From Proteobacteria bacterium CAG:495 (GTDB lineage: Bacteria > Pseudomonadota > Alphaproteobacteria > RF32 > CAG-239), in assembly GCA_000432275.1 (NCBI GenBank), contig HF995322.1, positions 1-23,289 of the forward strand: a DNA stretch of 23,289 nt, given 5' to 3'. The notes below the pieces were generated by a model. It did no database searches and was not told where the DNA came from. It saw only the letters and a program-made list of their open reading frames with translations. A program made the translations under genes and the position numbers. The first letter of the stretch is position 1. Each line of letters begins with the position of its first letter. Of the stretch, positions 15,529 to 23,147 are shown one piece after another.

Positions 15529-15792
15529 TTAAAACTTCCAAGTATCAAAACGATGCCGACCTCCAACTTCCGCCTTAATGGTTTCCGTCAATTCTGCAAA
15601 AGGTGTCTCAAGATAATCAAATTGACAGCTTATATGTCATTCAACGCTCTCAAGACAGATAACTAAAAACCCCGTAACAATCATGCATTGCATAAATTTG
15701 TTAATAAGCCGGGAGACTATCCTTGTTTTAATGGAATAAAGATTTTCCGCGTCACTGAAAAATCCTGTTGTCCCCGACGGGATATTATTTTA
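15529..15792 (-). pseudogene. Possible decayed ORF with one in-frame TGA
   Basis: In one minus-strand frame, codons run from just after a TAA near 15793 to TAA 15529-15531 with a single stop, TGA 15637-15639. The pieces read TTGFFSDAENLYSIKTRIV and later FDYLETPFAELTETIKAEV, then RFDTWKF; the composition looks protein-like. No start codon fits the beginning and no family is recognised. Chance is a real alternative in so short a frame. Confidence 0.25.
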
Positions 15793-15922
15793 GTTATCTT
15801 TGTAAAAATCACCTTGTGGTGACATACATAGTAACTCTTAATAATCATTCAACAACCTTATAATATCATATAACAAAAACACTGTCTAGACAAAAACGTA
15901 AAGATATTTAGAAATAAATTTA

Positions 15923-15951
15923 TTGACGAATCGCCCCAATTATGGTATCAT
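15923..15951 (+). promoter_or_regulatory. Sigma-70-type promoter ahead of a terminator
   Basis: TTGACG (15923-15928), 17 bases, TATCAT (15946-15951). Predicted start near 15958, only about a dozen bases before a strong terminator. Confidence 0.55.
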
Positions 15952-15969
15952 CCACATATCAAAACAACA

Positions 15970-16003
15970 AATAAAGCCCTGATTTATAAGGGCTTTATTT
16001 ATT
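15970..16003. terminator. Rho-independent terminator
   Basis: AATAAAGCCCT pairs with AGGGCTTTATT (11 bp), followed by TATTT on the plus strand. Usable in both directions. Confidence 0.8.
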
Positions 16004-16079
16004 TAAGTACCCTAGACTCAAAAATACAAACAAATCACAAAATCGCGCTTATTTTGTCCAAAAAAAATCAGCATTTTGA

Positions 16080-16237
16080 AAAAAAGAACTTATAGATCTT
16101 TCTGAAGAACAGGCAGAATTTGTTGAAATGACGCCGGAAAAAGAAACAAAACAATCCTCTTCCAAAGCCAAAAGTGTTAAAACCGCAGGAGGTTTGGCCG
16201 GACTGAGTGCGCTTCTCGGTGGCAATGACGGCAAATA
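16080..16237 (+). pseudogene. Short reading frame, probable C-terminal gene remnant
   Basis: A frame opens at 16080 and ends at TAA 16235-16237. It reads ELIDLSEEQAEFVEMTPEKE, then a Ser/Lys stretch, then TAGGLAGLSALLGGNDGK. The only ATG (16128) gives 35 residues without a ribosome site. Removing one base from the A7 run at 16079-16085 would join it to a further upstream frame, so a homopolymer frameshift is possible. Unrecognised; it could instead be a small protein. Confidence 0.3.
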
Positions 16238-16328
16238 ACCTCTCGACAAATCACGGGGAAGACATTAAAACAATATTAATTTTATGTGATTAACATTAAA
16301 CACCTTGTGATAATTTGAGATAAAACTG

Positions 16329-17477
16329 ATGAATGTTATTACGACGACCGAAGACTTAAACCGCTTTTGCAACGAATGGAATACTCAGGAGTTCATTACT
16401 GTCGACTTGGAATTTCTGCGCGAACACAGCTATTATGCCAAACTGTGTTTAATCCAGGTCGGCTCGCTCAAAGACTGTGCCATAATCGATCCTCTGGCCG
16501 AAAACCTGAATCTGTCGCCGTTCTTTGAGTTGATGCAGAATACAGCCGTTGTCAAAGTCTTTCATTCCGGACGACAGGATATCGAAATCATTTACAATCT
16601 CAGCGGAAAAATTCCCCAGCCGTTGTTTGATACCCAGATTGCCGGCATGGTAACCGGCTTCGGAGAATCAATCAGCTACGAAAACCTGGTAAAATATATT
16701 TTGCATATCGAATTGGATAAAAGCAACCGCCTGTCTGACTGGAGCAAACGCCCGCTCAACCAAACCCAGTTGGAATATGCCCTGCACGACGTAACGCATT
16801 TGGTTCATATCTACGAATACTTGCGTGACCGCCTCAAAGAAACCGGCCGCAGCCCGTGGCTGGCCGAAGAAATGGAAACGCTTTCCAGTCCCGACACTTA
16901 TGTCATCAAGCCGGAAGACGCCTGGCAGAGGCTAAAACACCGTTCTCACAACGCCCGTTTTCTAACTCTCCTGCGCGAACTGGCCTCCTGGCGGGAAGCA
17001 AGGGCTCAGCGGCGCAACACCCCGCGCCAGTCTTTTATCAAAGACGATATGCTGCTGGCCATCGCAGCCGCTTGCCCCAAAACCAAGGAAGAACTTTGTC
17101 AGATAAGAAACCTGCGCAGCGACGTGGCCGGCGGCAAACTCGGTGACGAAATAATGGAAGTTCTGGAAGCCTTTTCCAAAATTCCTGCGGACTGTTACGT
17201 TATCCCGCCGAAAGAAAAAAGCCTGCCCAATGCCAACACCTCTTTATACGAGCTGCTTCGTTTGCTTCTGAAAATAAAATGCCAGCAGGAAGGCGTGGTG
17301 CCCCGGCTGATTGCCGACGATGACGATCTCCGCCGTTTCAGCTGTTTCAAAGACAAAAACAGCCCGATACTCAAAGGCTGGCGCAAAGAAATTTTCGGCA
17401 ATGACGCCCTCGCCCTCCGTGAAGGACGTCTGACCATCGGCTACGACCCTCAGGCCAGGGAAATCAAATTTCTCTAA
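16329..17477 (+). CDS. rnd: Ribonuclease D
   Basis: 3'-5' exoribonuclease of the DEDDy class acting in tRNA 3' maturation and structured RNA decay. 382 aa, normal length. ExoI VDLEFLREHSYY has Asp26 and Glu28, ExoII VFHSGRQDIE has Asp84, and ExoIII YALHDVTHL has Tyr150 and Asp154, so the active site is complete. The LAEEM...AWQRLK region leads into an HRDC domain (about 208-290, LRELASWREARAQRRNTPRQ), followed by the usual C-terminal helical part. A weak GAG precedes ATG 16329. It stands alone, convergent with the ArsR-type gene. Confidence 0.95.
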   Translation: MNVITTTEDLNRFCNEWNTQEFITVDLEFLREHSYYAKLCLIQVGSLKDCAIIDPLAENLNLSPFFELMQNTAVVKVFHSGRQDIEIIYNLSGKIPQPLFDTQIAGMVTGFGESISYENLVKYILHIELDKSNRLSDWSKRPLNQTQLEYALHDVTHLVHIYEYLRDRLKETGRSPWLAEEMETLSSPDTYVIKPEDAWQRLKHRSHNARFLTLLRELASWREARAQRRNTPRQSFIKDDMLLAIAAACPKTKEELCQIRNLRSDVAGGKLGDEIMEVLEAFSKIPADCYVIPPKEKSLPNANTSLYELLRLLLKIKCQQEGVVPRLIADDDDLRRFSCFKDKNSPILKGWRKEIFGNDALALREGRLTIGYDPQAREIKFL

Positions 17478-17501
17478 AGGGATAATCGTCAGGATACAAA
17501 G

Positions 17502-17526
17502 TGCCGTTGACTTGTCGATAACGGCA
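17502..17526. terminator. Weak hairpin between rnd and the ArsR-type gene
   Basis: TGCCGTT and AACGGCA form a 7-bp stem with an 11-base loop, followed by GACTGTTTTC. Placed between two convergent genes; T-tracts on both sides are modest. Confidence 0.4.
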
Positions 17527-17534
17527 GACTGTTT

Positions 17535-17828
17535 TCAGGATTTGTAGGGTCTGTTGTAAAGGCCGTCCAGCAGCTGAAGAACCTTTAATGCTTTGTCGCT
17601 TCTTATTGAATAAAATATTGTCTGTGCCACCCGCCGCGTTTTTACAATATTTTCGGCTCTTAAAACGGCCAAATGCTGCGACAGGGCAGACTGGCTCAAG
17701 CCGACGATTTTTTCAAGTTCACCGACGTTCAGTTCCTGCTCGGACAAGTTGTACAATATCTCCAGGCGCTTTTCGTTGCCCATTGCTTTCAGCATTTTGG
17801 CCCCGGCGCTCACCGCTAAATTTTTCAT
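17535..17828 (-). CDS. ArsR/SmtB-family transcriptional regulator
   Basis: 97 aa winged-helix repressor-type protein. Recognisable elements are KAMGNEKRLEILYNLSEQELNV-type helices, the recognition helix SQSALSQHLAVLR (residues 45-57) and the wing TRRVAQTIFYSI. It has no cysteine, so it is not the usual Cys-based metal or sulfide sensor (such as BigR) and must sense something else or act constitutively (inference). A strong GGAGG precedes ATG 17828. It is divergent from xseB-ispA, and the shared upstream region contains ATTAG-type dyads, suggesting self-regulation and possible control of that operon. Confidence 0.9.
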   Translation of the reverse strand: MKNLAVSAGAKMLKAMGNEKRLEILYNLSEQELNVGELEKIVGLSQSALSQHLAVLRAENIVKTRRVAQTIFYSIRSDKALKVLQLLDGLYNRPYKS

Positions 17829-17844
17829 AAATTCCCTCCCGCAA

Positions 17845-17869
17845 AATTAGCAATTGTATTTTACTAATT
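17845..17869. promoter_or_regulatory. Candidate operator, inverted AATTAG/CTAATT
   Basis: AATTAG (17845-17850) and CTAATT (17864-17869) are inverted with 13 bases between, close upstream of the ArsR-type gene. They share the half-site ATTAG with the palindrome at 17905-17917. Confidence 0.4.
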
Positions 17870-17896
17870 TAGCATAACGGCGTCCGATAACCAGTC

Positions 17897-17923
17897 TTGA
17901 TAGTGCTAATTATTAGCTATACT
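17897..17923 (+). promoter_or_regulatory. Promoter with embedded palindromic operator, towards xseB
   Basis: TTGATA (17897-17902) and TATACT (17918-17923) are a plausible -35/-10 pair with a short 15-base spacer. The spacer contains GCTAATTATTAGC (17905-17917), an exact odd-length palindrome, where a bound repressor would block RNA polymerase. The ArsR-type protein is the obvious candidate. A second TATAAT at 17985-17990 may mark another start. Confidence 0.45.
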
Positions 17924-18023
17924 TAGGTTTGTGATGATAAAATAACCTAACAACTCATAACAATTGTTGATATTATGCTGCTAATATAATAACATGAGAA
18001 ACACACTAAAACGGAGATATTTG

Positions 18024-18269
18024 ATGAACAATGAAGAATTAAAAGACTTAAGCTTTGAAGACGCCCTCCTCCAGTTGGAAAACATCGTGCGCGAGCTTGA
18101 AAGCGGCCGTATCAAACTGGACGATGCCGTCTCGGCTTATGAAAAAGCGGTTGTGCTCAAACAGCTTTGCGAAACCAAACTAAAAGCGGCTCAGCTTAAA
18201 ATTGAAAAAATTGAAGTTTCGCCGGAAGGAAAACTTTCCACTGCTCCATTTGAAGTCCCGGAGGCCTGA
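18024..18269 (+). CDS. xseB: Exodeoxyribonuclease VII small subunit
   Basis: 81 aa, normal for XseB. LSFEDALLQLENIVRELESG followed by KLDDAVSAYEKAV is the family signature; the protein forms helical hairpins that assemble on XseA to make the ssDNA exonuclease. Start 18024 has GGAG 8 bases upstream; the in-frame ATG 17994 has no such site and lies at or before the likely transcription start. ispA follows after one base. xseA is not in the window. Confidence 0.93.
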   Translation: MNNEELKDLSFEDALLQLENIVRELESGRIKLDDAVSAYEKAVVLKQLCETKLKAAQLKIEKIEVSPEGKLSTAPFEVPEA

Positions 18270-18270
18270 G

Positions 18271-19199
18271 ATGACGACTTTTACCGAAAAACTGCTTGAT
18301 TATACCCGCCGTTTCAACGACAGGCTGCCCACCTTGTTTTCACTTCCCGCCGGCGCGGAAAAACGAGTGGTCGAAGCGATGCTTTATTCGGTAACCAACG
18401 GCGGCAAACGGCTGCGCCCGTTTTTTGTCTGTGAGGCCGCCAAAATTTTCAGCTAGTCTGTGAGGCCGCCAAAATTTTCAGCGTCAGCGAAGATGAATCT
18501 TTTAGAACCGCAGCTGCACTGGAGATTTTACATTCATATTCGCTAATTCACGATGACCTGCCCTCAATGGATAACGATGACCTTCGCCGGGGCAAGCCGA
18601 CTTGTCATAAAAAATTCGACGAAGCGACCGCCATTTTGGCCGGAGACGGTTTGCTGACCTATGCCTTTGAGCTTCTGTCCCACCCCGACACCGCAAAGTC
18701 CGCCGAAATCCGCTGTCGCTTGGTGTCTATGCTTGCCAAAGCCGCCGGCGCTTTTGACGGAATGGTCGCCGGACAAATGCTGGATCTCTACAGTGAGCGC
18801 AGCGATGCCGACTACCATCTGGAAGAAATCATCCGTCATATTGAAGAAATGAAAACCGGACGTCTGATTCGCTTTGCCTGCGAAGCCGGTGCCGCCCTCG
18901 GCAATGCCGACCTCGAAGAAACCGAAGCCTTGGTCGTCTACTCCCGCAAAATCGGCATTGCGTTCCAAATTGCCGATGACATCCTGGACGTAGAAGGCAA
19001 TCCCGCTCTGGTTGGCAAAACGCTGAACAAAGATGCCGCACAAGGCAAACTGACCTTCGTCGGCCTCTACGGACTTGAAAAATCAAAGCAAATGGCGGAT
19101 GAACTGGTAAAAGAAGCCAAAGAATCCCTGGCTTTGTTTGGTAAAAAGGCGCAAACCTTGCAGCAATTGGCCGACTATATCGTAAACCGGAAAAACTAA
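18271..19199 (+). pseudogene. ispA: Farnesyl diphosphate synthase gene broken by a tandem duplication
   Basis: IspA condenses isopentenyl diphosphate with DMAPP and GPP to make C15 farnesyl diphosphate. The first part (18271-18456) reads MTTFTEKLLDYTRRF through GGKRLRPFFVCEAAKIFS and then hits TAG. The rest continues two frames away with VSEDESFRTAAALEILHSYS, the first Asp-rich motif HDDLPSMDNDD, GMVAGQMLDL, the second Asp-rich motif FQIADDILD, and ends at TAA 19199. The cause is a 27-base repeat with two extra bases (period 29) at 18427-18482. Deleting one unit restores a complete synthase of about 295 aa. The in-frame ATG 18567 falls inside the first Asp-rich motif, so a restart there could not make an active enzyme. 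Confidence 0.93.
18427..18482 (+). repeat. 27-bp direct repeat with a 2-bp insert, inside ispA
   Basis: GTCTGTGAGGCCGCCAAAAT (followed by TTTCAGC) occurs identically at 18427-18453 and 18456-18482, with TA between. The 29-base period shifts the frame and creates the stop TAG at 18454-18456. Confidence 0.97.
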
Positions 19200-19200
19200 A

Positions 19201-20052
19201 CTACCGATTATCGGATTCGACAAAGGTCAAATAAACATATTTTGTCAGAGGTGACGGTTTTCTGATTGTTATGCCGATGGCAACACGTGCACCGGCTTTC
19301 AAAAGGCCGACCTCGGGATTCTGATTAAGGCTTTGCAAAAGAACCGCGTCTTTATCAAGCATCTCGATATGAATTAAAGGAATTCTGATATCCTCGTCGG
19401 TCGTATTGACAATAAACCCCTTTACCTCCAGTTTGCGAACATAGTCTTCCTCAAAATCATCCCACGCAATGTTCTGAAACTCCAATCCCTCTCCGGGAAT
19501 AGTGGCACTGATTCCGACAGCGCGGTACAAACCGTTCATAAACGGCATTCCCCGCACAATCTCATAACGAAAGCTGTACAGGCAAAGCAACAGCAAAAGG
19601 ACTGCCGTTCCGCCGGCATAATAAAGCGCTGCCTTGGAGTGCAGACCTATAAGCTGTCGGCACTTGAGTAAAAATCTCCGAAACGGGGGCAGTTCGCTCT
19701 CGGCTTTGAAAAGCTCCTCGGTTTGTTGAGACAGTCGTTTGAATATGTCGTCCATTTCGCTGTCTGTCTGAGACGGCGTTTCGGTTGTTTCCGCTTCGGT
19801 CGAAACCTCGAAACTTTCCTCCGAAACAGCTTCCTCTGCGGCAGAGGTTTCTTCGCTGACGGATTCTTGAGCGGCTGACGGCTCATCGTCTTCAATGGCA
19901 ACCGTTCTTACCGGCGCGTCGATTAAATCATCGCAATAGGCTTTAAACACCTGATTGCAATAACTGCAACGGAGCTTTTTTCCGTCTTCCGGAATCAAGT
20001 TCTCGTCAATTTCATAGCCGGTACGGCATTTCGGACAATAAATCTGCTTCAT
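19201..20052 (-). CDS. Zinc-ribbon (MJ0042-type) membrane protein with DUF3426
   Basis: 283 aa. The N-terminal zinc ribbon has Cys6, Cys9, Cys29 and Cys32 (YCPKCRTGY and LRCSYCNQVF). An acidic Glu/Ser/Thr-rich linker spans about 50-110, one transmembrane helix lies at about 141-161 (AALYYAGGTAVLLLLL), and a periplasmic DUF3426 domain has IVNTTDEDIRIPLIHIEMLD near its centre. The function of these proteins is not established. Its place divergent from ftsE-ftsX is a recurrent alphaproteobacterial arrangement, suggesting an envelope or division link. The stop lies one base from the end of ispA, leaving no room for a terminator between them. Confidence 0.85.
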   Translation of the reverse strand: MKQIYCPKCRTGYEIDENLIPEDGKKLRCSYCNQVFKAYCDDLIDAPVRTVAIEDDEPSAAQESVSEETSAAEEAVSEESFEVSTEAETTETPSQTDSEMDDIFKRLSQQTEELFKAESELPPFRRFLLKCRQLIGLHSKAALYYAGGTAVLLLLLCLYSFRYEIVRGMPFMNGLYRAVGISATIPGEGLEFQNIAWDDFEEDYVRKLEVKGFIVNTTDEDIRIPLIHIEMLDKDAVLLQSLNQNPEVGLLKAGARVAIGITIRKPSPLTKYVYLTFVESDNR

Positions 20053-20166
20053 TTTTCCCCTCTGCCTTAATATAGAATGAAAAAGCTTTTAATCAAAGAA
20101 AAAAAGTACTTTATTAAATAAATAATTGCTATATCTTTGTAGTAATCAGGAATAAGGAGTCATACG

Positions 20167-20892
20167 TTGTTAGAACCCAAAACATCTTCCGCCGGCATTA
20201 TTGAAATGCAGAACGTCGGCATCCGTTACGGACAGGGGCCGGAGATTTTAAGCGATATAAAACTCTCTTTGAAAAAAGGCTCTTTCCATTTTCTGACCGG
20301 CAAGAGCGGAGCCGGTAAAACGTCTCTGCTCAGTATGATGTATCTCGCACAAAAACCGAGCCGCGGTACGGTCAACGTTTTTGGAACCAACATTAACTTC
20401 ACCAACCGTGACAACCTTGCCATGCTGCGGCGGAAAATCGGCGTCGTTTTTCAGGACTTCCGCCTGCTGGACCATTTGTCCGCCTTTGACAACGTAGCTC
20501 TGCCGCTCCGCGTCTGCGGCATGGACGAAAGAGAAGTCCGTAAACGTGTCAGCGAGCTGCTGAGCTGGGTCGAACTTGACCGCCATATGCTGGACACCAC
20601 GGCAACGCTGTCCGGCGGTGAAAAACAACGTATCGCCATCGCCCGCGCGGTAATTAATCGGCCGGAGCTGCTGCTTGCCGACGAACCCACCGGCAACGTC
20701 GACAACGACATTGCCCCCAAACTGATGAAACTGTTTGTCGAACTGAACAAGCTCGGCACCACTGTCGTCATCGCTACCCACAGCGAAAAATTGATTAACG
20801 ATTTTGCCTATCCGCGCCTGCATCTGCAAAACCACGGCTTACACATATATTATCCGTCGGACGTATCCAAACTGGGAGGTGCCCATGTCTAG
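20167..20892 (+). CDS. ftsE: Cell division ATP-binding protein FtsE
   Basis: ABC ATPase of the FtsEX complex, which couples divisome signals to septal peptidoglycan hydrolases. 241 aa. Walker A GKSGAGKT (45-52), Q-loop Gln96, signature LSGGEKQ (148-154), Walker B LLLADEP (168-174) and switch His205 are all intact. The start is TTG 20167, placed 7 bases after AAGGAG (20154-20159); no ATG fits. It overlaps ftsX by 8 bases. It heads the envelope operon that continues to the right edge. Confidence 0.95.
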   Translation: MLEPKTSSAGIIEMQNVGIRYGQGPEILSDIKLSLKKGSFHFLTGKSGAGKTSLLSMMYLAQKPSRGTVNVFGTNINFTNRDNLAMLRRKIGVVFQDFRLLDHLSAFDNVALPLRVCGMDEREVRKRVSELLSWVELDRHMLDTTATLSGGEKQRIAIARAVINRPELLLADEPTGNVDNDIAPKLMKLFVELNKLGTTVVIATHSEKLINDFAYPRLHLQNHGLHIYYPSDVSKLGGAHV

Positions 20893-21805
20893 CTCTCCGC
20901 GCAAATTTATCAGCCGTCGTCAGGAGCTCCCGCTTAAAGGCGAACAAACGACACTTTTCCTGCAGATTATGATTTCGATTGCGGTTTTCATTTTTGCCAT
21001 TACCTTGTCGGGCGTTCTGGCCATCAATGCCATGCTTCACAACTGGAATCAGAGCATTCTCGGCTCGCTTACGGTTCAGATTATGCCCGTTAACGACACC
21101 AATCGCGAAAAAGCCATGGCCGAAACCCTTGCCTATCAGGACAAAGCCGTCGATTTTCTGAAAACTGTCGACGGCGTCCTTAAAGTGACCCCTCTGCCGG
21201 AAGTCCAGCTGCAAAAGCTCATCCGCCCCTGGCTCGGCGACGGCGTTAATCTCGAAAATCTGCCGATGCCGAGAATTATCGACGTCAAAATTTCGACTGA
21301 CGCCGAAATTGATTTTGCCAAACTGGCACAGGATTTGGCTCAGGCCTCTCCCCTCGCCTCGCTTGACAACCACAAACTCTGGCTGAGCAAGCTGATACAA
21401 TTTGCCGACGGTCTTAAAGCTTTGGCCATGAGTATTCTGGTTTTGGTCATCGGCATTACTTCCGGAGCCATATTCTACACGACTCAGATGAGTCTGGGAC
21501 TGCACCGGCATATCATTGAGATTCTGCATATTATGGGAGCCAAAGACACCTATGTCGCTCAGCAGTATGCCAAACGTATGGCGTTTTTAGGATTGGCGGG
21601 CGGTATCGTCGGTTTGTTCTTTGCCATTCCGACCATTTTTTTCATCGGTTCTCTTGCCAAACAAATCGAAGGTGGTATCATCAGCGAAGCCAACCTGAGC
21701 TTCAATGACTGGCTGCTGATAATGTCCCTGCCGCTGTTTTCCATGTGCATCGCCATGTCGACAGCTTACTACACGGTTAAACGAACGCTGCAAAAACTGA
21801 TATGA
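20885..21805 (+). CDS. ftsX: Cell division permease FtsX
   Basis: Inner-membrane partner of FtsE. 306 aa from ATG 20885, preceded by GGGAGGT within the end of ftsE; an in-frame extension to 20804 is rejected. Topology is typical: a basic cytoplasmic N-terminus, TM1 (about 20-48), a periplasmic domain of about 125 residues that would contact a hydrolase activator, then three C-terminal TM segments including LGLAGGIVGLFFAIPTIFF. It overlaps the next gene by 4 bases (ATGA), so translation is coupled. Confidence 0.92.
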   Translation: MSSSPRKFISRRQELPLKGEQTTLFLQIMISIAVFIFAITLSGVLAINAMLHNWNQSILGSLTVQIMPVNDTNREKAMAETLAYQDKAVDFLKTVDGVLKVTPLPEVQLQKLIRPWLGDGVNLENLPMPRIIDVKISTDAEIDFAKLAQDLAQASPLASLDNHKLWLSKLIQFADGLKALAMSILVLVIGITSGAIFYTTQMSLGLHRHIIEILHIMGAKDTYVAQQYAKRMAFLGLAGGIVGLFFAIPTIFFIGSLAKQIEGGIISEANLSFNDWLLIMSLPLFSMCIAMSTAYYTVKRTLQKLI

Positions 21806-22380
21806 GAAACTTCTTCAAAATACTTGCCGTCGCCATTCTGATATCTTGGTTTGCAGGATTCGTTTTCTTTGCCGACGCCATCAACTCTTATCCTGAAGAC
21901 CACACCACCCGTACGGAAGCGATTATTGCTCTGACCGGAGGACGCAATCGCATCGCCGAGGCCTTCCGGCTGTTGGACGAAGGCAAATCCGACCGATTGT
22001 TCATTTCCGGCGTAAGCAAACACAGTTCTCTCGCCGGAATTAAACACCGCAACCACATTACCGGAGGAGATGACGAAGCGGTGTCTTTGGGACGGGAAGC
22101 AACCAATACGGTCGAAAATGCCATAGAAACGAGTCATTGGCTGAAGGAAAATAACATCAAGTCGATTCGGCTGGTAACCTCCAATTATCACGTTCCGCGC
22201 AGCACCGCCGAATTCAAAGTTCAAAATCCGGAGCTCCAAATCGTCATCCACCCCGTCTATTCGGAAAAAGTCCGCAAAAAATGGTGGAAGAGTTGGCAGA
22301 CATTCTCGCTTATTTTCTCAGAATATAATAAGTTTTTATATGTTTACATTCGAAGTCATCTACAAACAAGGGGCCGCTAA
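21802..22380 (+). CDS. YdcF/DUF218-family membrane-anchored protein
   Basis: 192 aa. One N-terminal anchor (FFKILAVAILISWFAGFVFF, about 4-23) precedes a DUF218 domain: IIALTGGRNRIAEAFRLL, DRLFISGV, NTVENA and RLVTSNYHVPRS, the characteristic motifs. The family includes SanA and ElyC, implicated in envelope integrity and peptidoglycan or lipid-carrier metabolism; the biochemical reaction is unsettled. The domain probably faces the periplasm. Its start overlaps ftsX by 4 bases and its stop overlaps the plsC start by one base. Confidence 0.88.
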   Translation: MRNFFKILAVAILISWFAGFVFFADAINSYPEDHTTRTEAIIALTGGRNRIAEAFRLLDEGKSDRLFISGVSKHSSLAGIKHRNHITGGDDEAVSLGREATNTVENAIETSHWLKENNIKSIRLVTSNYHVPRSTAEFKVQNPELQIVIHPVYSEKVRKKWWKSWQTFSLIFSEYNKFLYVYIRSHLQTRGR

Positions 22381-23147
22381 TGCTTTATTTGCGTTCATTC
22401 ATTTTTAACATCGTCTGCTATTCAACCCTGACCGTCGGTGGCATCTTCAACAGCCTGGTCGGTCTTGTCTCTCCCAAAGCCACCATTAAAATATGGAATT
22501 ATACTTTTATTCCCTTTTTGGTCTGGAGTCTGAAACATCTTGCCGGAATAGAAATTGAAATCCGCGGCAAACAATATATGATGCAGGAAGACTGTATTTA
22601 TGCCGGAAAGCATGAATCGGCCCTCGAAACATACGTTCTCAGCAATTACATCAAACGGGCATCCTTTGTCCTCAAAAAAGAACTCACCTATATCCCCATT
22701 TTCGGATGGGCTCAATACTTTTACGGAATGATACCGGTTGACCGTTCTGCCGGCAGCGCCGCAATGAAAAATATGCTGCGCAGCGCCAAAGACCGTCTGC
22801 AAGACGACCGCCCGCTGATTATTTTTCCCGAAGGAACCCGACGCAAACCGGGACAGGAACCATGTTATAAACCCGGTGTCGCCCTCCTGTATCAAAATCT
22901 CAACGTACCGGTTATTCCTATCGCCGTCAACACCGGCTTTTTCTGGAAAAAAAGCTCTTTTATGCGCTATCCCGGCAAAGTAATTTTTGAATTTATGGAA
23001 CCGCTCCCCGCCGGCATGGATAAAAAAACCTTTATGAGCGAGCTTCAAAAACGTATTGAAGGAAAATGTGCCGAGCTTAATGCCGAAACAATCAAAAACT
23101 ATCCTTACACCGCGCCGATGTTGGATCAGTCGAAGGACAACGGATAA
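22380..23147 (+). CDS. plsC: 1-acyl-sn-glycerol-3-phosphate acyltransferase
   Basis: Adds the second acyl chain to lysophosphatidic acid to give phosphatidic acid at the inner membrane. 255 aa. The catalytic block is KHESALETY with His78 and Glu83 (H-x4-E in place of the textbook H-x4-D, a variant also known in other proteobacterial PlsC). FPEGTR (149-154) and the PVIPIAVNTG strand (177-186) complete the acceptor site. An N-terminal hydrophobic region (about 5-50) anchors it. The start overlaps the preceding stop (TAATG). Confidence 0.92.
   Translation: MLYLRSFIFNIVCYSTLTVGGIFNSLVGLVSPKATIKIWNYTFIPFLVWSLKHLAGIEIEIRGKQYMMQEDCIYAGKHESALETYVLSNYIKRASFVLKKELTYIPIFGWAQYFYGMIPVDRSAGSAAMKNMLRSAKDRLQDDRPLIIFPEGTRRKPGQEPCYKPGVALLYQNLNVPVIPIAVNTGFFWKKSSFMRYPGKVIFEFMEPLPAGMDKKTFMSELQKRIEGKCAELNAETIKNYPYTAPMLDQSKDNG

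Larger units (their letters stand above)
15367..16328. other. Long non-genic stretch with decayed reading frames
   Basis: About 960 A/T-rich bases between the DHH-like gene and rnd. I see no intact gene. It holds a minus-strand frame interrupted by one TGA (15529-15792), a promoter closely followed by a terminator (15923-16003), and a short plus-strand frame without an upstream start (16080-16237). It may be the remains of one or more lost genes. Confidence 0.6.

Noticed and set aside
15553..15666. Small 37-aa plus-strand ORF in the gene-poor stretch
   Set aside because: No ribosome site, no recognisable sequence, and it is antisense to a more protein-like frame.
18567..19199. Independent gene for a short prenyl synthase starting at ATG 18567
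   Set aside because: The ATG lies inside the first Asp-rich motif; this is the 3' part of the broken ispA.
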